Of a stretch of 54,169 nucleotides of DNA, positions 8,572 to 17,333 are shown piece by piece. Position 1 is the stretch's first letter. Every line of letters begins with the position of its first letter. The notes under the pieces were generated by a model. It did not search any database. It saw only the letters and a list, made by a program, of their open reading frames with translations, and was not told the DNA's origin. This stretch comes from Pseudomonas fluorescens (GTDB taxonomy: Bacteria; Pseudomonadota; Gammaproteobacteria; Pseudomonadales; Pseudomonadaceae): assembly GCF_902497875.1 (NCBI RefSeq), contig NZ_CABVHY010000023.1, positions 71,198 to 125,366 on the forward strand, written 5' to 3'. The position numbers and the translations under genes are program-made.

Positions 8572-9393
8572 TTAATAAAACATCGACCGCGCCTCTTCCA
8601 GATCGCTGCACATCACTTTGTTTTCGGGGTCAATGCCGAGCTTTTTGACGGCCGGCACGTTGATAACGTCGATCCTGGCCAGCGGGTGCCCGGTATTTTT
8701 ATGGCAGTACAGCGTCGCGATCTGCACCAGATCGACATAGTCGAGCTGCTCTGACTGGCGCTGGAAGTCCAGGTATTGTCCGGGCAACTTCACCAGCATT
8801 TCCGGAAACTCCCAGACGCTGAGCAGCTTGTCGCCAAGCAATGGATGAATGTGTTCGATCACATGGTTGAGGCTGATCGGGTCCGAGAGCAGCTCATAGT
8901 GATCTTCGGCGTAGGTCAGGATCGGCAGTACACCGATCTGGTGCACCAGTCCGCCGAGCGCCGCTTGATCCGGTTTCAATTGGGTATGGCTGCGGCACAG
9001 GGCATAACTGACCCCGGCCACCTCCAGGCTGTTGCGCCAGACTTCGCGCATTTTCTGTTCCACTACCTCCGAGCGGGCATGGAAAATCTGCTCCATGACC
9101 AGGCCGATGGCGAGGTTGCTGCTGTAGTTGACGCCCAGCCGGTTGACCGCGGTATGCAGGTCGGTCACTTCCTGGGCCGCCCGCAGCAACGGACTGTTGA
9201 CCACTTTGATCAGGCGCGCCGACAGCGCGGTATCGCGGCCAATCACCTTGCTCAGGGTGCTGACGCTGATGTCCGGATCTTCAGCGGCCTGGCGAATCCT
9301 CAGGGCCACTTCCGGTAACGTTGGCAGAACCAGGTCATCGTTATAGATGGCCTTAACCAAATCCTGTTGGACTTTTTCCGCCAGCTCGCTCAT
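8572..9393 (-). CDS. HDOD-domain protein
   Basis: A 273-residue protein made almost entirely of one HDOD domain, a catalytically inactive relative of HD phosphohydrolases. Typical motifs are LPTLPEVALRIRQAAEDPD near residue 22, LSARLIKVVNSPLLR near residue 57 and LGGLVHQIGVLPIL near residue 145. HDOD proteins are signalling scaffolds linked to motility, biofilm and c-di-GMP networks in Pseudomonas and Xanthomonas; no catalytic activity is expected. It stands alone, preceded by a palindromic element and the ygfZ gene. Confidence 0.85.
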   Translation of the reverse strand: MSELAEKVQQDLVKAIYNDDLVLPTLPEVALRIRQAAEDPDISVSTLSKVIGRDTALSARLIKVVNSPLLRAAQEVTDLHTAVNRLGVNYSSNLAIGLVMEQIFHARSEVVEQKMREVWRNSLEVAGVSYALCRSHTQLKPDQAALGGLVHQIGVLPILTYAEDHYELLSDPISLNHVIEHIHPLLGDKLLSVWEFPEMLVKLPGQYLDFQRQSEQLDYVDLVQIATLYCHKNTGHPLARIDVINVPAVKKLGIDPENKVMCSDLEEARSMFY

Positions 9394-9404
9394 TTCTGTT
9401 CTCT

Positions 9405-9451
9405 AGGGTCTGTTGACCCGTCGCGGTCGTCACCAAACGTCAACAGACCCT
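9405..9451. repeat. Perfect 13-bp inverted repeat with 21-base spacer
   Basis: AGGGTCTGTTGAC at 9405-9417 and its exact reverse complement at 9439-9451 frame a 21-base spacer. It lies between ygfZ and the HDOD gene, just upstream of the HDOD start, with no T-run. It may be a remnant of a transposon-end element or an operator. Confidence 0.6.
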
Positions 9452-9476
9452 TGGGTGGTGCAAAAGGGTGCTGCAA

Positions 9477-10418
9477 TTAACGCTGGATTTCGCGATCACG
9501 GTCCAGCTGGTAAGGCAGATCGAGCAGTTGCAGGGCAGGCCCCTCTAGCGCGCCAAGATGGATGATGCCACCTTCAGCCGCTTCGGCTTGCAGCACGGCC
9601 AGCAGTTCAATGCCTTGCCCGGCCTGGGCGGCAATCACCACTTCGCCGATGGAACTGCCGTGGGTCGGGGAAAACAACTGGGCACCGGGCTCTGGCAGTT
9701 CGCTGGCGTCCAGTTGCAGTCGATACAGCCGACGCTTGAGTTTGCCCAGGTACTGCATGCGCGCGACGATTTCCTGGCCGGTGTAGCAGCCTTTCTTGAA
9801 GCTCACGCCGCCGACGGCTTGCAGGTTGAGCATCTGCGGGATGAACAATTCGCGGGTAGTGGCCATGACCTGGCCAATGCCCGCGCGAACCTGCCCCAGC
9901 AGCCACTGATTCAGATCGCCCTCGACCAGTTGCGCGGACAATTGGTCGCGCAGGGTTTGGGCTTGATCTGCCGCCGCCCAGAGCTCGGCTCTGTCAGGGG
10001 ATACGCGAATCGCGATCAGGCCATTGGCGCGTACTACGGCATCGGTTTCCGCTGGCAGCTCAAGCCCCAGCGCGCTCAGTGCGGCATCCGCCTGGCCGAG
10101 GCCGAAGCGAACCCAGGCAGCACTTTCGTCAGTCAATTTCGATTTGGAGAACACCGCGTACTTTTTCAGGTCGGCCAGTTGCGGCTCCAGCAGCTCGGTG
10201 ACCATCGCCAGCAGGTAGCCATCGCCTTGCGCCAGGATGCGAAAGCTCGACTGCATGCGACCTTTCTGAGTACAACGGGCACCCAAGCTGGCCTGGGTGT
10301 CGCTCAGGTAATTGAGGTTGCAGGTCAGTTGCCCCTGAAGGAACTTGCTGGCGTCCGGGCCACGAACGGCGAGAACGCCTTCATGAGACAAGGTGCAGAA
10401 AAAAGCAGAATCAGCCAT
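9477..10418 (-). CDS. ygfZ: Folate-binding protein YgfZ (Fe-S cluster maintenance)
   Basis: A 313-residue GcvT-fold protein. It contains the invariant YgfZ signature KGCYTGQEIVARMQYLGK near residue 214, including the conserved Cys. YgfZ binds tetrahydrofolate and supports iron-sulfur cluster enzymes, notably MiaB and succinate dehydrogenase. It is transcribed divergently from sdhE, a neighbour arrangement conserved in gammaproteobacteria and consistent with a shared role in respiratory enzyme assembly. Confidence 0.92.
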   Translation of the reverse strand: MADSAFFCTLSHEGVLAVRGPDASKFLQGQLTCNLNYLSDTQASLGARCTQKGRMQSSFRILAQGDGYLLAMVTELLEPQLADLKKYAVFSKSKLTDESAAWVRFGLGQADAALSALGLELPAETDAVVRANGLIAIRVSPDRAELWAAADQAQTLRDQLSAQLVEGDLNQWLLGQVRAGIGQVMATTRELFIPQMLNLQAVGGVSFKKGCYTGQEIVARMQYLGKLKRRLYRLQLDASELPEPGAQLFSPTHGSSIGEVVIAAQAGQGIELLAVLQAEAAEGGIIHLGALEGPALQLLDLPYQLDRDREIQR

Positions 10419-10537
10419 GGGTCATCGCAGGTCAAAAAGTCTGGAGGACATCATAAGGGGGCGCCCTTGAAATGGGTAGTTAACAAAGGATAGCGGATGG
10501 CCGACCAACGCCGAGTGTTCGTCTGCGCCTCGGGCTG

Positions 10538-10543
10538 TATACT
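10538..10543 (+). promoter_or_regulatory. Possible -10 box for sdhE-ygfX
   Basis: TATACT in the context GGGCTGTATACTTG sits 25 bases before the sdhE ATG. It matches five of six bases of the sigma-70 -10 consensus, with no convincing -35. The ribosome site GAGGAGCG follows. Confidence 0.4.
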
Positions 10544-10567
10544 TGCGCTCTATTTGAGGAGCGCTCC

Positions 10568-10822
10568 ATGGTCGAAGATGTTGAACTGAATCGCCTCTAT
10601 TGGCACAGCCGCCGCGGCATGCTTGAGCTGGACGTATTGCTGGTGCCATTCGTGAAAGAGGTCTATCCACACCTGAATGCCATAGACCGCGAATGCTACA
10701 CCCGGCTGCTCGAATGCGAAGATCAGGACATGTTCGGCTGGTTCATGGAACGCGCCGAATCGGAAGATCCTGAGCTGCAGCGCATGGTCCGAATGATTCT
10801 GGATCGTGTCCAGCCCAAGTAA
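10568..10822 (+). CDS. sdhE: Succinate dehydrogenase assembly factor SdhE
   Basis: An 84-residue protein with the diagnostic SdhE motif RRGMLELDVLL at residues 15-25, the RGxxE signature. SdhE promotes covalent attachment of FAD to the flavoprotein subunit SdhA and to fumarate reductase. The length is typical. The downstream ygfX start lies inside its last codons, as in other gammaproteobacteria. Confidence 0.93.
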   Translation: MVEDVELNRLYWHSRRGMLELDVLLVPFVKEVYPHLNAIDRECYTRLLECEDQDMFGWFMERAESEDPELQRMVRMILDRVQPK

Positions 10823-11258
10823 TCATTTCGAATGCCGCTGGCATGCCTCAAGGCAGTTGCTGGCGGCTTATCTCCTGGCCCAGCTGTTCGCGCTGGGTTC
10901 GCTGTGGCTGCTATCCATACCGATCTGGGCGAGCCTGCCCGGGGTTGCCTTGTGCCTGACCCATGGCCTGTGGGCGCTGCCTCGGCAGATTCTGTTGACT
11001 CATCCTTCGTCTTTGCGCGGTTTGCGCCGGGATGCCGACGGCTGGCAACTGTGGAGTGTCGCCCATGGCTGGCAGCCGGTGCAGCTGCGCCCCGACAGCC
11101 TGGCCTTGCCGCTGATCGTGGTGTTGCGCTTTCGTCTGCGTGGTGAGCGGCGGGTGCGGGCGATCTGCGTGCCACATGACTCGCAGACGGCGGATGTGCA
11201 CCGACGCCTGCGGGTTCGACTCAAGTTCAGTCGGCGTAGGTGGGCGGCACCAGAATAG
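10806..11258 (+). CDS. ygfX: YgfX-family membrane protein
   Basis: A 150-residue protein starting at a GTG that overlaps sdhE by 17 bases. The N-terminal half has two hydrophobic helices (about residues 15-35 and 38-56, LFALGSLWLLSIPIWASLPG). The rest is a soluble domain ending in a basic tail. YgfX/CptA was described as a toxin-like partner of SdhE in E. coli and linked to prodigiosin control in Serratia; its job in Pseudomonas is unclear. Its 3' end overlaps the convergent nadB end by 32 bases. Confidence 0.75.
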   Translation: MSSPSNHFECRWHASRQLLAAYLLAQLFALGSLWLLSIPIWASLPGVALCLTHGLWALPRQILLTHPSSLRGLRRDADGWQLWSVAHGWQPVQLRPDSLALPLIVVLRFRLRGERRVRAICVPHDSQTADVHRRLRVRLKFSRRRWAAPE

Positions 11259-12843
11259 TGTCGAGGGCGACCGGCAGCATGTCCGGGTAATCGAGGGTGT
11301 AGTGCAGGCCGCGGCTTTCCTTGCGCTCCATGGCTGAGCGAATCATCAGCTCGGCAACCTGGGCCAGGTTGCGCAACTCGATCAAATCGCGGCTGACTTT
11401 ATAGTTGCTATAGAACTCATCGATCTCATCCAGCAGCAGGCGCACCCGATGCTCGGCCCGTTGCAGGCGCTTGTTGGTGCGCACGATCCCGACGTAGTCC
11501 CACATGAAACGGCGTAACTCATCCCAGTTGTGCGCAATGATCACGTCTTCGTCGGAATCGGTAACCTGGCTGGCATCCCAGGCGGGCAGGGCGAGAGAGT
11601 CCCGAATATGCGGCAGTTGCTCAAGAATGTCTGCCGCTGCCGAGCGGGCATAGACGAAACACTCCAGCAACGAGTTGCTGGCCATGCGGTTGGCGCCGTG
11701 CAGGCCGGTGAAGCTGGTTTCGCCGATTGCGTACAGACCTGGCACATCGGTACGACCCTGTTGATCGACCATCACCCCGCCGCAGGTATAGTGCGCCGCC
11801 GGAACAACCGGGATCGGCTGTTTGGTGATGTCGATGGAAAATTCCAGGCAGCGCTCATACACGGTCGGAAAGTGGCTCTTGATGAACGCTTCCGGTTTGT
11901 GGCTGATGTCCAGGTACACACAATCAACGCCCAGGCGTTTCATCTCATGGTCGATGGCGCGGGCGACGATGTCCCGCGGCGCCAGTTCGGCTCGAGGGTC
12001 GAAGCGCTGCATGAAGCGTTCGCCGTTGGGCAGCTTCAGGTGCGCACCTTCACCACGCAGGGCCTCGGTGATCAGAAAGCTCTTGGCTTGCGGGTGATAC
12101 AGGCAGGTTGGGTGGAACTGGTTGAATTCCAGGTTCGCCACCCGGCAACCCGAACGCCAGGCCATGGCGATGCCATCACCGCACGCTCCGTCGGGGTTGC
12201 TGGTATAGAGATAGACTTTCGCCGCGCCACCGGAGGCCAGGATGGTGAATCGTGCCCCGTAAGTGTCGACTTCGCCGGTGCCGCGGTTGAGTACGTAGGC
12301 GCCGAGGCAGCGATCGCCCTTCAGGCCCAGGCGTTTTTTGGTGATCAGATCGACGGCGACCCGCTGTTCCAGCAGTTCGATATTCGGCCGTTGTTTTGCC
12401 TGGTCCAGCAACGTCTTGAAAATGGCCGCGCCGGTGGCATCGGCGGCATGGATAATGCGCCGGTGACTGTGACCGCCTTCGCGGGTCAGGTGGAACTCGA
12501 ATCCGCCGTCTTCGGTGCCGGATTGTTCGTCGCGGGTGAAGGGCACGCCCTGATCGATCAGCCACTGAATGGCCTCGCGGCTATGCTCGACGGTAAAGCG
12601 CACTGCATCTTCATGGCACAGGCCGCCACCGGCATTGAGGGTGTCATCGACATGGGACTCAATGGTGTCGGTGTCATCCAATACGGCGGCAACACCGCCC
12701 TGGGCCCAGAAAGTCGAGCCGTTGGCGAGGTTGCCCTTGCTCAGTACGGCAATGCGCAGGTGACCGGGCAAGGTCAGCGCAAGGCTCAAACCGGCAGCGC
12801 CGCTGCCAATCACCAGAACATCGTGTTGAAACTGTTGGCTCAT
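11227..12843 (-). CDS. nadB: L-aspartate oxidase
   Basis: A 538-residue flavoenzyme that oxidises L-aspartate to iminoaspartate, the first step of NAD synthesis. The N-terminal FAD motif VIGSGAAGLSLAL is at residues 11-23. Catalytic-region motifs GGVMVDQQGRTDVPGLYA and GANRMASNSLLECFVYA are in the second half. The start at 12843 is the ATG that gives the normal N-terminus MSQQFQHDVLVIG; the longer frame has no support. Its tail overlaps ygfX on the other strand. In Pseudomonas nadB lies next to algU. Confidence 0.96.
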   Translation of the reverse strand: MSQQFQHDVLVIGSGAAGLSLALTLPGHLRIAVLSKGNLANGSTFWAQGGVAAVLDDTDTIESHVDDTLNAGGGLCHEDAVRFTVEHSREAIQWLIDQGVPFTRDEQSGTEDGGFEFHLTREGGHSHRRIIHAADATGAAIFKTLLDQAKQRPNIELLEQRVAVDLITKKRLGLKGDRCLGAYVLNRGTGEVDTYGARFTILASGGAAKVYLYTSNPDGACGDGIAMAWRSGCRVANLEFNQFHPTCLYHPQAKSFLITEALRGEGAHLKLPNGERFMQRFDPRAELAPRDIVARAIDHEMKRLGVDCVYLDISHKPEAFIKSHFPTVYERCLEFSIDITKQPIPVVPAAHYTCGGVMVDQQGRTDVPGLYAIGETSFTGLHGANRMASNSLLECFVYARSAAADILEQLPHIRDSLALPAWDASQVTDSDEDVIIAHNWDELRRFMWDYVGIVRTNKRLQRAEHRVRLLLDEIDEFYSNYKVSRDLIELRNLAQVAELMIRSAMERKESRGLHYTLDYPDMLPVALDTILVPPTYAD

Positions 12844-13129
12844 TTCAGGATTCCGCTCAATGCGACCCGGGTCGGGGTTGGCGCAAGACACCTGGATCGG
12901 CGAGTCAGGCAGCCACACAGCCCACTAGTATATAGAGGGGTGGATCGGCACAATAGCCAGGCAGTCGTGGCATTGTGAGACTACTGTGGCTGAAAGGATG
13001 TTCTCAGCTTGAGCAGGCGCCGGTCGATTTACCAGTTAAATCGACGATTACACGACTGTATCGAGGACGAACCAACTCTTTTCTCTTCTTGATTTCACAC
13101 TATACGTACCGCAAGGCTATAAATAATGG

Positions 13130-13156
13130 GAACTTTTGCTGATCCGACAGGCTCAA
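13130..13156 (+). promoter_or_regulatory. Possible distal AlgU-type promoter
   Basis: GAACTT at 13130-13135, then 16 bases, then CTCAA. The -35 is a perfect AlgU (sigma-E) element but the -10 only partly matches TCTGA/TCAAA. The 569 bases between nadB and algU contain no gene. Confidence 0.45.
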
Positions 13157-13326
13157 TAGAAGGTTGCCCGAAGGAAGGGGGCAGCGTCGAAATCATGCGG
13201 GACCGGCATACCAGTCCTTGCAGCTGAATTCGACGACAAGATTATTCGCGCAGCCGGCTTTTTGTCCGAGCTGCGCTTTTCGTGCGTGCCAAATCAGAGC
13301 GCGCAGGAAACTTGCTTGGAGGGGGA

Positions 13327-13353
13327 GAACTTTTGCGAAAAGCCCGAGTCTAT
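13327..13353 (+). promoter_or_regulatory. AlgU autoregulatory promoter
   Basis: GAACTT (13327-13332), a 16-base spacer and TCTAT (13349-13353) fit the AlgU/sigma-E consensus GAACTT-N16-TCTGA. It ends about 60 bases before the algU ATG. AlgU is known to drive its own operon from such promoters. Confidence 0.7.
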
Positions 13354-13412
13354 GTTTGCAAGGTTGATCGATTGGGAATGCAAGCCTCCTGCGGGTTTAA
13401 CGAGGAGTGTTC

Positions 13413-13991
13413 ATGCTAACCCAGGAAGAGGATCAGCAGCTTGTAGAGCGCGTTCAGCGTGGCGACAAGCGAGCTTTCGATCTGTTAGTGCTGAAATATC
13501 AGCACAAAATTCTCGGGTTGATCGTGCGTTTCGTGCACGACACCCATGAAGCCCAGGATGTCGCACAGGAAGCCTTTATCAAGGCATACCGTGCACTTGG
13601 TAATTTTCGCGGCGACAGTGCGTTTTATACGTGGCTGTACCGCATCGCCATCAATACGGCGAAGAACTATCTGGTTTCACGCGGCCGCCGGCCGCCGGAT
13701 AGCGATGTCAGTTCTGAAGATGCGGAGTTTTACGACGGCGATCATGGCCTCAAGGATCTCGAGTCACCAGAGCGTGCATTGCTGCGGGATGAGATCGAAG
13801 GCACCGTCCATCGAACCATTCAGCAACTGCCAGAAGATTTACGTACGGCCTTAACTTTACGTGAATTCGATGGTCTGAGTTACGAGGACATTGCGAGCGT
13901 CATGCAGTGTCCGGTGGGTACCGTGCGCTCCCGGATTTTCCGCGCTCGGGAAGCCATCGATAAAGCCCTGCAGCCATTGTTGCAGGATTAA
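13413..13991 (+). CDS. algU: ECF sigma factor AlgU (AlgT, sigma-E family)
   Basis: A 193-residue ECF sigma factor. Region 2 covers roughly residues 10-90, including FDLLVLKYQHKILGLIVRFV and DVAQEAFIKAYRAL, with FYTWLYRIAINTAKNYL after it. Region 4 covers residues 125-185 with LREFDGLSYEDIASVM and VGTVRSRIFRARE. The ATG at 13413 gives the usual MLTQEEDQQLVERVQRG start, with GAGGAG 5 bases upstream; a GTG two codons earlier is less likely. AlgU controls alginate synthesis and the envelope-stress response, and is held inactive by MucA. Confidence 0.96.
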   Translation: MLTQEEDQQLVERVQRGDKRAFDLLVLKYQHKILGLIVRFVHDTHEAQDVAQEAFIKAYRALGNFRGDSAFYTWLYRIAINTAKNYLVSRGRRPPDSDVSSEDAEFYDGDHGLKDLESPERALLRDEIEGTVHRTIQQLPEDLRTALTLREFDGLSYEDIASVMQCPVGTVRSRIFRAREAIDKALQPLLQD

Positions 13992-14027
13992 CCGAGACAG
14001 CGGCGACAGCCAAGAGAGGAAACCGCC

Positions 14028-14615
14028 ATGAGTCGTGAAGCCCTGCAGGAATCGCTGTCCGCAGTGATGGATAACGAAGCGGACGAACTTGAATTACGTC
14101 GGGTATTGAATGCCTTTGACGATGTGGAAACCCGTGATACCTGGGCTCGCTACCAAGTCGCTCGTGCGGTCATGCACAAAGATTTGTTGCTCCCTCGTCT
14201 GGACATCGCTGCGGCCGTTTCTGCCGCTCTGGCTGACGAAGCCGTGCCTGCCAAGGCAACACGCGGTCCATGGCGCAGCCTCGGTCGTCTGGCGGTTGCC
14301 GCTTCGGTGACTGTTGCAGTACTGGCCGGTGTGCGTCTGTACAACCAGGATGAGATCGCCGGCGTCGAACTGGCTCAGCAATCGGCTCAACCAGGCCTGG
14401 CTGTTCCACAAGTCAAGGGTCCGGCTGTGTTGGCAGGCTATAGTGAGGGTTCGGAAGCCACTGGTCCTATGGCCAACGGCGTACTTCAAGCTCAGCCAGG
14501 CTGGCACAATCAGCGTTTGCCAGGTTACTTGCGCCAACATGCGCAACAAGCTGCACTCAAAGGCACTGAAAGCGCTCTGCCTTATGCCCGTGCGGCAAGC
14601 CTGGAAAATCGCTAA
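14028..14615 (+). CDS. mucA: Anti-sigma factor MucA
   Basis: A 195-residue inner-membrane anti-sigma factor. The cytoplasmic sigma-binding domain (residues 1-80) starts MSREALQESLSAVMDNEADE. One membrane helix around residues 88-104 (LAVAASVTVAVLAGVRL) is followed by a periplasmic domain that binds MucB. Regulated proteolysis by AlgW and MucP releases AlgU. The frame is intact, so there is no mucoidy-type truncation here. Confidence 0.95.
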   Translation: MSREALQESLSAVMDNEADELELRRVLNAFDDVETRDTWARYQVARAVMHKDLLLPRLDIAAAVSAALADEAVPAKATRGPWRSLGRLAVAASVTVAVLAGVRLYNQDEIAGVELAQQSAQPGLAVPQVKGPAVLAGYSEGSEATGPMANGVLQAQPGWHNQRLPGYLRQHAQQAALKGTESALPYARAASLENR

Positions 14616-14627
14616 TTAAGGAGGATC

Positions 14628-15587
14628 ATGCGCGCCATACCTCTACTTACGCTTCTGCTCGGTGGCTGGTTCATTGTTCCAGCCCATGCCGACGAAGCCC
14701 AGGACTGGTTGACCCGTCTGGGCCAGGCCGAGCAACAGCAAAGTTTCCACGGTACTTTCGTCTACGAGCGTAACGGTAGTTTTTCTACCCATAACATCTG
14801 GCATCGCGTCCAGGATGGCAAGGTCCGCGAGCGTTTGCTTCAGCTCGACGGCTCGGCTCAGGAAGTCGTGCGCATTGATGGGCATACTCAATGCGTCAGC
14901 GGCACTCTGATAGCAGGGCTTGGGGATACCCCCAGCTCCTCCTCTCGCACAATGGATCCTCAAAAGCTCAAGAATTGGTATGACCTTGCCGTTATCGGCA
15001 AGTCGCGCGTGGCCGGTCGAACGGCGGTGATTGTCTCGCTGAAGCCTCGCGATCAGCATCGATACGGGTTTGAACTGCACCTGGACCGTGAAACGGGTCT
15101 GCCGTTGAAGTCATTGCTGTTGAATGACAAGGGTCAGTTGCTTGAACGCTTCCAGTTTACCCAGCTCAATACAGCCGACGTGCCCAGCGACAATCAACTG
15201 CAGGCCAGTGCCGAGTGCAAGCCATTAGCCCTGGACAGTGACAAGGCTGCCGCGGTGAAGGTTACCCAGGTCTGGCATTCCGAATGGCTACCGCCAGGGT
15301 TTGAACTGACCAGTAGCTCTGCACACAGGGATTCGGAGACCAAGACCCTGGTCAATAGTCTGATGTATGACGATGGCCTGGCGCGGTTCTCGGTGTTCCT
15401 CGAGCCTTTGAACGGTGAGGTGGTCACCGATACTCGAACGCAGTTGGGGCCGACTGCCGCGGTCTCGCGGCGCCTGACCACCGCGCAAGGTGTGGTGATG
15501 GTGACCGTGGTCGGTGAAATTCCGATTGGCACTGCTGAACGGATTGCGCTTTCGATGCGCAACGATGCCACTGCGTCCAAGCAGTGA
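14628..15587 (+). CDS. mucB: Periplasmic regulator MucB (RseB family)
   Basis: A 319-residue RseB-type protein. The signal peptide MRAIPLLTLLLGGWFIVPAHA is followed by DEAQDWLTRLGQAEQQQSF, typical of the family. A large N-terminal domain related to lipoprotein carriers and a smaller C-terminal domain are expected. MucB binds the periplasmic part of MucA and shields it from AlgW, and is sensitive to lipid signals. A strong AAGGAGG ribosome site precedes the ATG, 12 bases after mucA. Confidence 0.94.
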   Translation: MRAIPLLTLLLGGWFIVPAHADEAQDWLTRLGQAEQQQSFHGTFVYERNGSFSTHNIWHRVQDGKVRERLLQLDGSAQEVVRIDGHTQCVSGTLIAGLGDTPSSSSRTMDPQKLKNWYDLAVIGKSRVAGRTAVIVSLKPRDQHRYGFELHLDRETGLPLKSLLLNDKGQLLERFQFTQLNTADVPSDNQLQASAECKPLALDSDKAAAVKVTQVWHSEWLPPGFELTSSSAHRDSETKTLVNSLMYDDGLARFSVFLEPLNGEVVTDTRTQLGPTAAVSRRLTTAQGVVMVTVVGEIPIGTAERIALSMRNDATASKQ

Positions 15588-15598
15588 GCTGTTGAATT

Positions 15599-15696
15599 AA
15601 TGCTCACCAAAACGCTTGTCGGTTGTGCAAGAGGTCGTCAATGCCGACTCCACAATTGAGCGCTCGATTGAGCTGGCGAAATGTTTGGTGAGCATT
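15599..15696. repeat. 98-bp palindromic unit between mucB and mucD
   Basis: AATGCTCACCAAA (15599-15611) is repeated exactly in inverted form at 15684-15696, with a 72-base centre that itself holds GTTGTG/CACAAT arms. This occupies the spot where P. aeruginosa has mucC. It could be a small mobile palindrome, an RNA-stability element or a partial terminator. Confidence 0.6.
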
Positions 15697-15846
15697 TCAA
15701 TTTGCAAAAAACCCGGAATTTTTTTATAGGTCAGAGTCCCTCGGCTCTGGCCTTGTTTGTTGTTTCCGGAACAAAAGTACCGGCGTATATTTCCTCGGTG
15801 TTCTTGCTCCATATCGCTTAACCATGCTCGTCGTAACGGGAGCCGT

Positions 15847-17274
15847 ATGTCGATTCCATGCTTGAAGTCTTATTTATCCATTGTCGCCACCGTGTTGTTG
15901 CTCGGTCAGACGCTCGCCGCCCAGGCGGCTGAGCTGCCGGACTTCACGCAATTGGTCGAACAAGCCTCGCCCGCGGTAGTTAATATCAGCACCACGCAAA
16001 AACTGCCCGATCGCAAGGTCTCAGGTTCTCAGATGCCTGATCTGGAAGGCCTGCCGCCGATGTTGCGGGAGTTTTTCGAGCGCGGTATGCCCCCGCAGCC
16101 ACGTTCGCCCCGTGATCGTCAACGCGAAGCTCAATCCTTGGGCTCGGGTTTCATTATCTCGAATGACGGCTACATCCTGACCAACAACCATGTGATCGCC
16201 GATGCCGATGAAATCATCGTGCGTCTTGCCGATCGCAGTGAATTGAAGGCCAGGTTGATCGGCACTGACCCACGTTCCGACGTGGCGCTGTTGAAAATCG
16301 AAGGCAAGGACCTGCCGGTGCTGAAACTGGGCAAATCCCAGGACCTGAAAGCCGGGCAGTGGGTAGTGGCAATCGGCTCGCCGTTTGGTTTCGACCATAC
16401 CGTGACCCAGGGCATCATCAGCGCCATCGGTCGTAGCCTGCCGAATGAAAACTATGTGCCGTTCATCCAGACCGACGTGCCGATCAACCCGGGCAACTCC
16501 GGCGGTCCGCTGTTCAACCTGGCGGGTGAAGTGGTCGGCATCAACTCGCAGATCTATACCCGTTCCGGCGGTTTCATGGGCGTGTCGTTCGCCATTCCGA
16601 TCGATGTGGCGATGGACGTTTCCAATCAGTTGAAGAGCGGCGGCAAAGTCAGCCGCGGCTGGCTGGGTGTGGTGATCCAGGAAGTGAGTAAAGACCTGGC
16701 CGAGTCCTTCGGTCTGGAGAAGCCGGCCGGTGCGCTGGTGGCGCAGATCCAGGATGACGGTCCGGCAGCCAAGGGCGGTCTGCAAGTGGGTGACGTGATC
16801 CTGAGCATGAATGATCAACCGATCGTCATGTCTGCGGATCTGCCGCACCTGGTGGGTGCACTCAAGGCCGGCGCCAAGGCCAATCTCGAAGTCATCCGTG
16901 AGGGTAAACGTAAAAGCGTCGAGCTGACCGTCGGCGCAATTCCGGAAGAAGGCAAAGAACTGGACGCCCTGCCTAAATCCGGCGTCGAGCGCAGCAGTAA
17001 CCGTCTGGGTGTTGCGGTGGCTGAACTGACCGAAGAACAGAAGAAGGCCAACGACCTCAAGGGTGGCGTTGTCATCAAGGAAATTCAGGACGGTCCTGCT
17101 GCCTTGATCGGCCTGCAGCCGGGCGATGTGATCACTCACCTGAACAATCAGGCGATCACTTCGACCAAGAACTTCACCGAGATCGCCAAGGCGTTGCCGA
17201 AGAATCGTTCGGTATCGATGCGCGTTCTGCGTCAGGGTCGGGCCAGCTTCATCACCTTCAAACTGGCGGAATAA
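15847..17274 (+). CDS. mucD: Periplasmic serine protease MucD (DegP/HtrA family)
   Basis: A 475-residue HtrA protease. The signal peptide ends near LAAQAAE. The catalytic triad is visible: His in TNNHVIADAD, Asp in RSDVALLKI and Ser in GNSGGPL. Two PDZ domains follow, at about residues 270-360 (SRGWLGVVIQEV) and 375-470 (RLGVAVAELTEE). MucD degrades misfolded periplasmic proteins and dampens AlgU activation. The start at 15847 has CGGGAG upstream; the longer frame starts in the intergenic repeat zone. mucC is absent before it, as reported for some non-aeruginosa pseudomonads. Confidence 0.95.
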   Translation: MSIPCLKSYLSIVATVLLLGQTLAAQAAELPDFTQLVEQASPAVVNISTTQKLPDRKVSGSQMPDLEGLPPMLREFFERGMPPQPRSPRDRQREAQSLGSGFIISNDGYILTNNHVIADADEIIVRLADRSELKARLIGTDPRSDVALLKIEGKDLPVLKLGKSQDLKAGQWVVAIGSPFGFDHTVTQGIISAIGRSLPNENYVPFIQTDVPINPGNSGGPLFNLAGEVVGINSQIYTRSGGFMGVSFAIPIDVAMDVSNQLKSGGKVSRGWLGVVIQEVSKDLAESFGLEKPAGALVAQIQDDGPAAKGGLQVGDVILSMNDQPIVMSADLPHLVGALKAGAKANLEVIREGKRKSVELTVGAIPEEGKELDALPKSGVERSSNRLGVAVAELTEEQKKANDLKGGVVIKEIQDGPAALIGLQPGDVITHLNNQAITSTKNFTEIAKALPKNRSVSMRVLRQGRASFITFKLAE

Positions 17275-17300
17275 CCGGGTAACTGTTTATTTGCGACATT

Positions 17301-17333
17301 AAAAAGCCCGTCTCGAAAGAGACGGGCTTTTTT
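17301..17333 (+). terminator. Rho-independent terminator of the algU operon
   Basis: AAGCCCGTCTC-GAAA-GAGACGGGCTT followed by TTTTT: an 11-bp stem with a GAAA tetraloop and a U-run, directly after mucD. The following 130 bases up to bepA hold a partial REP-like sequence (CTGCGGCAGCTCCTAC) and no gene. Confidence 0.93.

Noticed and set aside
11530..12978. 482-codon forward frame opposite nadB
   Set aside because: nadB is unmistakable on the reverse strand; the forward frame has no family features.
13089..13123. TTGATT and TATAAA considered as a sigma-70 promoter for algU
   Set aside because: The spacing is about 23 bp, far from the usual 16-18.
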